Made by a program: the position numbers and the translations under genes
The notes under the pieces: generated by a model
Seen by the model: only the letters and a program-made list of their open reading frames with translations
What the model was told of the DNA's origin: nothing
Database searches by the model: none
Assembly (NCBI GenBank): GCA_029548715.1
Contig: JAKPMW010000023.1
Location: 1 to 12,577 of the forward strand
DNA: 12,577 nt
DNA from: Spirochaetota bacterium
Lineage (GTDB): Bacteria; Spirochaetota; JAGLSM01; JAKPMW01
Direction: 5' to 3'
Shown here: piece by piece, positions 6,469 to 12,577 of the stretch
Layout of the letters: each line of letters opens with the position of its first letter
How positions within the stretch are numbered: position 1 is the stretch's first letter

Positions 6469-9400
6469 ATGAAGAACACACCTTCCCGCAGGAAGATTTT
6501 TGCGCTGGCAGGCTTTGTTGCTGCGCTCAGCCTGTTCGCATTCTCGCTTGTGCAGGGGTACTGGTATCAGAGCAATTTTGCCGTGGACACGGCTGACTGG
6601 GTATTGCTCTACAAGTACAGCCGAAACGGGTACATTAACAATGGGACGCCGAGTGCAAACATGCAGGCGGCCGGTGGGTATCTGCGTATTACCGGAGTTG
6701 TCAATGACAACAGCGCATTCATGGACAACTGGACCGGCAGGACTGCGTACTACAATGGTGCAACCTACAGTGCCTCAAAAACCGCTCCCTTTGGAGTGGA
6801 ATTTTTACGTGAAACGACCACGATCGATCCGCACACTGGTGCCAATGGAGAGAGCGAACGGCATTCGGCCGCGCAGGGATTCTGGCTTGTGCAGGGAACA
6901 CCGCCGGATGGTTCGGTTGTCAATGAGACGTTTGCCAATTCTGTCTTCATGTACGAGATGATGAGGATGACGTACAACGTTTCGGGGAGTCCGCTTCATC
7001 CCCGCAGTACCTGGGGATACTATATATCGTCTGCCCAGCGGTTTGATTTGACCCAGGTACAAAGGCCGGCCGGTGGAACAGCCAACCTGATCGACGATCC
7101 GACGTATACGCTTGAATGGAACTATGATGACAATTTTGGGGCAGGGACACAGGACACGACAGGTGAGGCCAATGCAAATTTTACCCGGCCATACCCGGTC
7201 GGGATTCGTCTGACGCACGATGGGTCAAGGGTGCGATTTTATCTCAACCCTGACCCGACCGATGCCAATTCCTATGCAAACGAATACCATCTGGTCGGGA
7301 GTGTCGGTGTATCGTGGAACAGCGGGATTCGCTTTATGACCGGGATGGAGACACGCCGGGCAGATGGAGAGAATCATGCCTCGGATATCAAATCAGTCAC
7401 TGTCCGCTCGGTTGCGAATTCCGTTACCGCTGAAGTTGGTCCTGAAAAGGTTGCCAAAGGGTCGGTCAACAATTTCAATCTTGTTATAGCTCCGACCTTT
7501 GTCAGCACGGATGCAGGTATCGGCGAGCTGACCATTGCCAAGCCTGCAGCATATACTGGAGCCTGGGATCCCACCAAAATCGAGGTCTATTCCTTCAAGG
7601 GAACAGGCACCAATCACACCTGGCATCCGACCCTCAAAAAAATGACCTACCGGGCGGACGCCTCTTTCACCGCCGATGGTCAGGCCTACATTTTTGTCGA
7701 AAATACGACCAATCTCCGTATCCGTTTTCGTCAGACGAGCGATGCCAACAACGGTGTTATCCGGGGCGATACCGGTGGTGGGGCAGCGGATCGCAAGATC
7801 GTGGTTGTCATGCCCTTTACCGCCCCGGCCGCAGCCAATGGAGTCGGTGATGAATTTATCGTGTATGCCGACTGCGTCAAGTATGACGGGCAGGCTTATT
7901 CGCGCTGGGGGACCACGGGGATGATCCAGGCCAGTGCCGGTGATGCCTCGGCTTCGATTGAGGGGAGTTCGCTCAAAGTCAAGACCTACAACAATCCCGA
8001 TGCGCGTTCGGCCATTGAGCCGGTCGAAACCTATGTCGGGGCGACCACGGTATACCTGTACGTTTCAACCACCAATGTCAATTCGCCCGACATCAGCGAG
8101 ATCAGGGTCCGGATTCCGGACGGGTATGTGATTTCTGCCGACAACTCATCGGGCAACACGTACAGCTCTCTGATCATCAGCGCCGACGCCAGTTACGTGA
8201 CGAAGATTTCGGAGAACGGCACCAACTACATCCGGGTTGATTACAAGGGAGCCAATACCTTCCTTCCGGCCAGCGGAGGGATGGACCGGATCTCGATTAC
8301 GGTAGATTCGACACCGGCCGGTTTTTCCGGAGCGACCACCAATACCGTCTGGCAGGCCTCGGTCAAGTCGGAGATCCCAGGGACGGCCCGGACGGTGTGT
8401 CGCCAGGATTCGGCCTATAACAACATGGCTCTTCTGGTGCGGCAGTTGCCGCCCGTGATGCTTGCCTCGCTTTCGACGATTCCGGAGGGGACGACCAATA
8501 CCCTCTACAACAACAACCATTACAATCAGGTCACCCTTGCGGTGCAGAACAACGGTGGAATCGGAAACCTGATCAAGCGTATCCGGATCCAGATGCCGGT
8601 GAATGTGAGTGCCGTGGACGGACTGGGGAGTGCGGTGATCGGGGGAGGCGATTCAGGTCTGGGGATCAGCTATAATGCTGGTCTCAACCAGCTTGTGATC
8701 GATTATGCAAGCCAGGGCAGGGTCCTCAATCCGGGTCAGAGTGACACCATCCGCTTCAACATCCAGGATACGGTGCCCTCGATGTCTGACTCTGTCATCC
8801 AGTCGTTCCCTGTTGCGGCGGATAACGACAACGAAGAGGGTTTTGTAGCTGCGACCGAAGGGACACAGACCTGGCGTATCCGCTGGAAGCGGCCTGATGC
8901 GGCTGGTTCGGCCAGTGTCAGTGCGGCGAACGGTTTGACGCTGGGTGCAACCAACCGGATCTATACCTCGACCACGGGTGCCACCCGTGTGCAGTTCGGG
9001 ATCAACAATACCGGAGGGGCGTACAATACCGTCAGGCTGGTGGAGATCACCATTCCGGCCCAGTTTACGAATATCGCGAACGGGATCAGTTCGTATTATG
9101 CCGCCGCGCCTGTAGAGGTAATCGGGAACCGGGTTCTTGTCAAGTACGGCGAAGCCGGAACGGGCATCCCGGACGGGCAGAGTGATACCGTATCGCTTGA
9201 TCTCAAGGATGGGATCGGCTTGACCCAGGATCAGGAAGTCGAATTTTCCATCCGGCTGGGCAATACCGTCTGGGAGTCCAATCTCAAGCCGACAGGGCTG
9301 GTCCCGGGCGGCAACAAAAAGATCCTTTTCGTTCGACCGCCCCTGCTGGGGAGTGTGGCCACCCTCCCGGTGCAGATCAACTCGGACGTCGCTACGCACG

Positions 9401-12400
9401 AGCTGACGACAACCGTAATTAATAGCGGTGATCCCGAAAACATCATAGGTGAGCTGCGCATCCATATTCCGGATACGATAGCATCCAATATCCTCAATTC
9501 TGCCACAAGCTCGGTTCTGGGTGAAAACTCGGGTGCCAGCGCCAATATTTCAGTTGACACGACGGGCTTTTCCAATTTTGTCCGTATCGTCTATCCTCCG
9601 GCCAAACCCTTCAGGGGTGGGATGACCGAAACCGTTGCATTCAGCATTGTTCATCATCTTATCGGTGGTTCGACCAATTTTACCTTGGTCACTACAGCGT
9701 CCAATGTGCGCAACCAGTGGCAGAAGCTTGGTACTACGGCCGGGGGAACCAATACGTTGACGATTCGCAAACCTCCCGCCCAGGGGCGGATATCACTCCT
9801 GCCCAATGTGCTCTATCACCATGATGGTGCTGTTGCGGTTGCGACCAATCTTCTCGTCCTGACCCTGACGAATACCGGCGTAGGCGGAAACGACATTACC
9901 AGTGCGGTGGTCAATTTCCCCCTGCTGATGCAAAACAAGATTACTTCGGTCAGCAACCGGAGCGGGGCTCCCCTGACCAAGCTGGACAGCCAGTTGAAGA
10001 TCAGTATCGACTACAGTTCGGTCAAGCTGCAGGCGACCAAGAGTGACAAGGTGTACATCTGGTTGCGGACTGACATGCCCTCCCAGACGGTTGATCAGCC
10101 TTTCACCTGTACCTTCGATAACGGGCAGGGTCCCCAGTCTGCGACTGTTCCGGCGGGGAAGAGTGCGGCTCTTTCGCTTGTGACCCGGCCCGAAATATTT
10201 GTTGCCCAGAACGACGTGACTCCAAACCAGATTTTTACGACAGATTCCTTCTCGACATTTGTATTCACATTTAAAAACGGGGCGACTGGGGGCAAGTCTA
10301 TTTCCCGGCTCAGGATCGATGTTCCTGACCCCTTCATCTCGACCGGGGCAGTCTTGGCCAGTCCCTGGCCCAGCTCGACCGAAGTGATCAACGAGACCAA
10401 TGGGCGGGCGGTCTTTGTCAACTACACGACGTCAAGGCTTGATGCAGGCAGTTCGGATGAGGTTTCTGTCGGATTGCGGGATAATCTTGTCATCGGAACG
10501 ACCAATGTTGTGTTTACCGCCTGGGCTGATTACGGTGACGGGAGCGGGTTCAAGCCGGTTCGGGTTACCACGGACAAGAGCATGGGGATCGAGTTTGTCT
10601 TCCCTGACGCCTCTGCCTATGCCAGCGTTACGCCCCGCATGGTGAACATGAACACAACGAGTAACCAGTTTACCGTCATCGTGACCAATACCGGTGTGCC
10701 GGGAAATCATATCCGCAAGCTTGAGCTTGATCTGGGCAAGTACGTCACCAATATTGGTGTTCGCTCGAGCAGCATCCTGGGAATCGGCGCAGGAACAATC
10801 ATCAGTAACCGCTATCTTCTCCTTGATTATGCAGCAGCATTGACAAATCTTCCCTCGGGGTACAAGGATACCATCACCGTCGCAGCGATTGATTCGGTGG
10901 ATGAGGTGACCAATGTCACTGTCAGGATCAGGGTTTCGAACACCACAGCGGATGCCCAGTACCGGCAGGCAACCGAGCAGACAACGGGCGGACTCAAGAT
11001 CAGTTATTTCAGACCGGATTATCTTGGCTCGGCCTATGTTGAAGCCCTGAACAGGGTTTCGGCAGACAAGCCCAACACCGTCTTTTCCACTGTGACAACC
11101 AGTACCCTGCGCTACACCCTTGTCAACGACGGTGCCGCGGACAACGATCTTGATGCGGTTCGGATCTACCTGCCCGAGCTCTACGTCAATCCTGCCTCCA
11201 TGGCGTATATCACCAGTCAGCGGGGTGGTGTTGTCGATCTGGCGGGGAGTGTTCTGACGGTCTGGTATACCAACGGGACGAGACTGGCTTCGACGCAGCG
11301 CGATACCATCCAGTTTGCCATTAATGACCTGGTCTCATCGACCAATGCAACGTCGCGCTGGCTTTCGGTCTCGCGCTTTATCACTTCGGGGGGGAAATTC
11401 CTTACCAACCAGATGGTGGCCGGGAAGTCCGATTCCATCCATTTTGAAATGCCAGCGCCCTCTGCCAGGGCAAAGTTGCGTCAGCGCTCGCTGTATGCTT
11501 CGACCCGGCGTTTTGTGACGGCTCTTGATGTTACCAATTCAGGAAGTGGCAGCAACGCGATCGAAACGGTCCGGGTGACCCTGCCTGTCGGGATGCGGGA
11601 CGGGATGAGTGTGGCAAAGGTGACGAATTCCTTTGCGGCCAGCCAGGTGTATTCGTCAGGGGTTATCACGCTGACCTATACGAATTTTACCGTTGGCCGG
11701 GTTGACACAATCTGGCTTGATCTGACCAACACGTATGAGGATGTCTGGTCCGGTCAGCTTCAGGTTGCAGTTGCCAACCGGGTGATGGAAAATTCTGCAG
11801 TCCAGTGGACGACAGATGCCCTTGTGCAGCGTGTGGTGACCGCTCCCTCGGTGTATGCCGAGGCTGTCAGCCCCAGAGACGGGGTGGATAACCGCCTCTG
11901 GTCTACCGATTACGAGGCCCAGTACCGGGTCTATGTCCGCAATGATGGAACCGGGGATGCCCCTGTGCGGCGGGTCCGGATCAGCCTGCCGGCCGGGTTT
12001 GTTGTCAGTGCCGCCTCCAGCGGGGCTGTGGGGGGTACCGGATTGAGTTTTGCCGGAAATACCGTCTCGCTCGACTATCCTCTGGCTTTCCCCTTTACTG
12101 CCAGTCAGTGGGATGCAATCACGATTACCGCGGCCGATCCCTGGGCGGCTGGAGCCAATACGGCCAGCTTTGCAGTCCTGGTGGGTGGGATCGACGAGAT
12201 CGACGGGATGGACCTCAATACCAATTATGCTGCAACCAGACTCTACGCGGGCAAGAGCCTGACGATGAGCTATGTCCATCCTCCCGTTTCAACCAGATAC
12301 TGGATTGACGGGTATGCAGCGGGGACCAAGCCCTTTGTCTATGTGGCAGCCAAAAACAGTACCCGTTCAACAAATGTGACCATCAGGCTGAAAAACACGG

Positions 12401-12577
12401 GGACCTCCAGCAATGTGATTCATCGTGTGCGTTTCGAGATACCCGAGGTGTTCAGCGGGATCTCTGGAATTACCAGTACCATCAGCAATGCCGTGGCAAC
12501 GGTCTCCGGTTCGCTGGTTGAGGTCAGCTATCCGGCTGAAAAACTCCAGGCGGGTGCAAGCGATACCATTGGAATGA
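6469..12577 (+). CDS. Giant exported repeat protein, 3' end beyond the window
   Basis: An open frame of 2036 codons without a stop, so the protein is larger than this. I do not recognise it as a named family. The N-terminus has a basic start (R7, R8, K9) and a hydrophobic segment (10-28) with no clear A-x-A site, so it is either a signal peptide or an anchor. Residues about 35-317 resemble a LamG/concanavalin-like jelly roll: it opens with F-x-V-D-T-A-D-W and ends with V-R-F-Y-L-N-P, a V-x-W-N-S-G-I-R-F strand and a D-I-K-S-V-T-V strand. From about 318 onward the protein is a chain of Ig-like beta-sandwich units, one divergent then ten full and one cut by the window edge. It is rich in Thr, Asn, Ser and Gly and has only three Cys (469, 644, 1214), typical of extracellular fibrous proteins. 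A surface adhesin, stalk or sheath component is plausible but inferred. GGAG six bases before the ATG supports the start. Confidence 0.9.
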   Translation, partial: MKNTPSRRKIFALAGFVAALSLFAFSLVQGYWYQSNFAVDTADWVLLYKYSRNGYINNGTPSANMQAAGGYLRITGVVNDNSAFMDNWTGRTAYYNGATYSASKTAPFGVEFLRETTTIDPHTGANGESERHSAAQGFWLVQGTPPDGSVVNETFANSVFMYEMMRMTYNVSGSPLHPRSTWGYYISSAQRFDLTQVQRPAGGTANLIDDPTYTLEWNYDDNFGAGTQDTTGEANANFTRPYPVGIRLTHDGSRVRFYLNPDPTDANSYANEYHLVGSVGVSWNSGIRFMTGMETRRADGENHASDIKSVTVRSVANSVTAEVGPEKVAKGSVNNFNLVIAPTFVSTDAGIGELTIAKPAAYTGAWDPTKIEVYSFKGTGTNHTWHPTLKKMTYRADASFTADGQAYIFVENTTNLRIRFRQTSDANNGVIRGDTGGGAADRKIVVVMPFTAPAAANGVGDEFIVYADCVKYDGQAYSRWGTTGMIQASAGDASASIEGSSLKVKTYNNPDARSAIEPVETYVGATTVYLYVSTTNVNSPDISEIRVRIPDGYVISADNSSGNTYSSLIISADASYVTKISENGTNYIRVDYKGANTFLPASGGMDRISITVDSTPAGFSGATTNTVWQASVKSEIPGTARTVCRQDSAYNNMALLVRQLPPVMLASLSTIPEGTTNTLYNNNHYNQVTLAVQNNGGIGNLIKRIRIQMPVNVSAVDGLGSAVIGGGDSGLGISYNAGLNQLVIDYASQGRVLNPGQSDTIRFNIQDTVPSMSDSVIQSFPVAADNDNEEGFVAATEGTQTWRIRWKRPDAAGSASVSAANGLTLGATNRIYTSTTGATRVQFGINNTGGAYNTVRLVEITIPAQFTNIANGISSYYAAAPVEVIGNRVLVKYGEAGTGIPDGQSDTVSLDLKDGIGLTQDQEVEFSIRLGNTVWESNLKPTGLVPGGNKKILFVRPPLLGSVATLPVQINSDVATHELTTTVINSGDPENIIGELRIHIPDTIASNILNSATSSVLGENSGASANISVDTTGFSNFVRIVYPPAKPFRGGMTETVAFSIVHHLIGGSTNFTLVTTASNVRNQWQKLGTTAGGTNTLTIRKPPAQGRISLLPNVLYHHDGAVAVATNLLVLTLTNTGVGGNDITSAVVNFPLLMQNKITSVSNRSGAPLTKLDSQLKISIDYSSVKLQATKSDKVYIWLRTDMPSQTVDQPFTCTFDNGQGPQSATVPAGKSAALSLVTRPEIFVAQNDVTPNQIFTTDSFSTFVFTFKNGATGGKSISRLRIDVPDPFISTGAVLASPWPSSTEVINETNGRAVFVNYTTSRLDAGSSDEVSVGLRDNLVIGTTNVVFTAWADYGDGSGFKPVRVTTDKSMGIEFVFPDASAYASVTPRMVNMNTTSNQFTVIVTNTGVPGNHIRKLELDLGKYVTNIGVRSSSILGIGAGTIISNRYLLLDYAAALTNLPSGYKDTITVAAIDSVDEVTNVTVRIRVSNTTADAQYRQATEQTTGGLKISYFRPDYLGSAYVEALNRVSADKPNTVFSTVTTSTLRYTLVNDGAADNDLDAVRIYLPELYVNPASMAYITSQRGGVVDLAGSVLTVWYTNGTRLASTQRDTIQFAINDLVSSTNATSRWLSVSRFITSGGKFLTNQMVAGKSDSIHFEMPAPSARAKLRQRSLYASTRRFVTALDVTNSGSGSNAIETVRVTLPVGMRDGMSVAKVTNSFAASQVYSSGVITLTYTNFTVGRVDTIWLDLTNTYEDVWSGQLQVAVANRVMENSAVQWTTDALVQRVVTAPSVYAEAVSPRDGVDNRLWSTDYEAQYRVYVRNDGTGDAPVRRVRISLPAGFVVSAASSGAVGGTGLSFAGNTVSLDYPLAFPFTASQWDAITITAADPWAAGANTASFAVLVGGIDEIDGMDLNTNYAATRLYAGKSLTMSYVHPPVSTRYWIDGYAAGTKPFVYVAAKNSTRSTNVTIRLKNTGTSSNVIHRVRFEIPEVFSGISGITSTISNAVATVSGSLVEVSYPAEKLQAGASDTIGM
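7972..12577 (+). repeat. Tandem protein repeats (10 full units and 1 partial) in the giant gene
   Basis: The copies are diverged at DNA level but align as protein. Approximate residue limits: 502-662, 663-809, 810-958, 959-1103, 1104-1242, 1243-1380, 1381-1517, 1518-1664, 1665-1794, 1795-1939 and 1940 to the edge. Shared marks in order: a strand ending in N-x-G (NNG, NTG, NSG, NDG); a V-R-I-x-I/L-P strand; a V-x-Y strand; then G-x-S-D-T-I-x-F/L-x-I/L-x-D, for example at 757-767, 903-914, 1326-1338, 1463-1475 and 1743-1754; then often a strand with a Trp. Boundaries carry Pro pairs or R-P-x (661-662, 808-809, 956-958, 1102-1103, 1240-1242, 1515-1517, 1938-1939). Residues 318-501 look like an older, longer copy. 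The pattern recalls DUF11- or CARDB-like Ig folds, but I cannot assign it to either. Confidence 0.8.

Noticed and set aside
8653..9465. A 270-codon minus-strand frame, and similar ones at 11656-12279, 4005-4652 and 5514-6146
   Set aside because: All lie antisense to clearly coding sequence in GC-rich DNA, and their translations show no domain, signal or membrane pattern.
6469..12577. CRISPR-like or recent DNA-level tandem duplication in the giant gene
   Set aside because: The repeats are visible at protein level only. Exact DNA identity between units is limited to short blocks of about a dozen bases.

Overview
The window holds four complete protein genes and the first 2036 codons of a fifth, very large one. 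Gene density is high, and the base composition looks GC-rich by eye (not counted). Two predicted lipoproteins (one with a relaxed lipobox), a membrane-anchored M23 peptidase with a coiled coil, a CHASE2-type class III adenylate cyclase and a giant exported repeat protein together suggest a free-living diderm, most likely a spirochaete (Spirochaetota). That placement is an inference from gene style; no rRNA or marker gene is present.

Layout. 28-1536 (+): a lipoprotein of the UshA/5'-nucleotidase family whose metal site lacks two expected ligands. 1564-1627: two back-to-back hairpins that separate it from the converging M23 gene at 1649-2737 (-). 2738-2873: a compact divergent promoter region. 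The M23 promoter is placed so that its mRNA would be leaderless, and the promoter of the plus-strand gene carries a 9-bp inverted repeat over its -10 box. 2874-3416 (+): a small lipoprotein with one TPR-like motif. 3421-3506: a consensus TATAAT followed by a strong hairpin with a short T-run. 3507-6017 (+): a CHASE2 adenylate cyclase with a complete catalytic set and an extra helical block of about 180 residues inside the sensor. 6018-6468: a 451-base non-coding stretch with four inverted repeats, two of them (10 and 11 bp perfect) adjacent. 6469 to the end (+): an exported protein still open at the window edge.

The giant protein is the main point of interest. After an N-terminal hydrophobic export segment come a jelly-roll (LamG/concanavalin-like) domain, a divergent first repeat and at least ten and a half units of 130-160 residues. 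Each unit carries the same marks: a strand ending in N-x-G, a V-R-I-x-I/L-P strand, a V-x-Y strand, a G-x-S-D-T-I-x-F/L turn and strand, and a Pro-rich boundary. I do not recognise it as a named family; the fold is probably an Ig-like/DUF11-like beta-sandwich.

Functional links are modest. Four of the five products are predicted to act at or outside the cytoplasmic membrane (nucleotidase-like lipoprotein, wall peptidase, small lipoprotein, giant surface protein), and the fifth makes cAMP behind an extracytoplasmic sensor. No operon joins them: each gene appears to have its own promoter or terminator signals. I see no tRNA, rRNA, CRISPR array, insertion sequence or phage gene.
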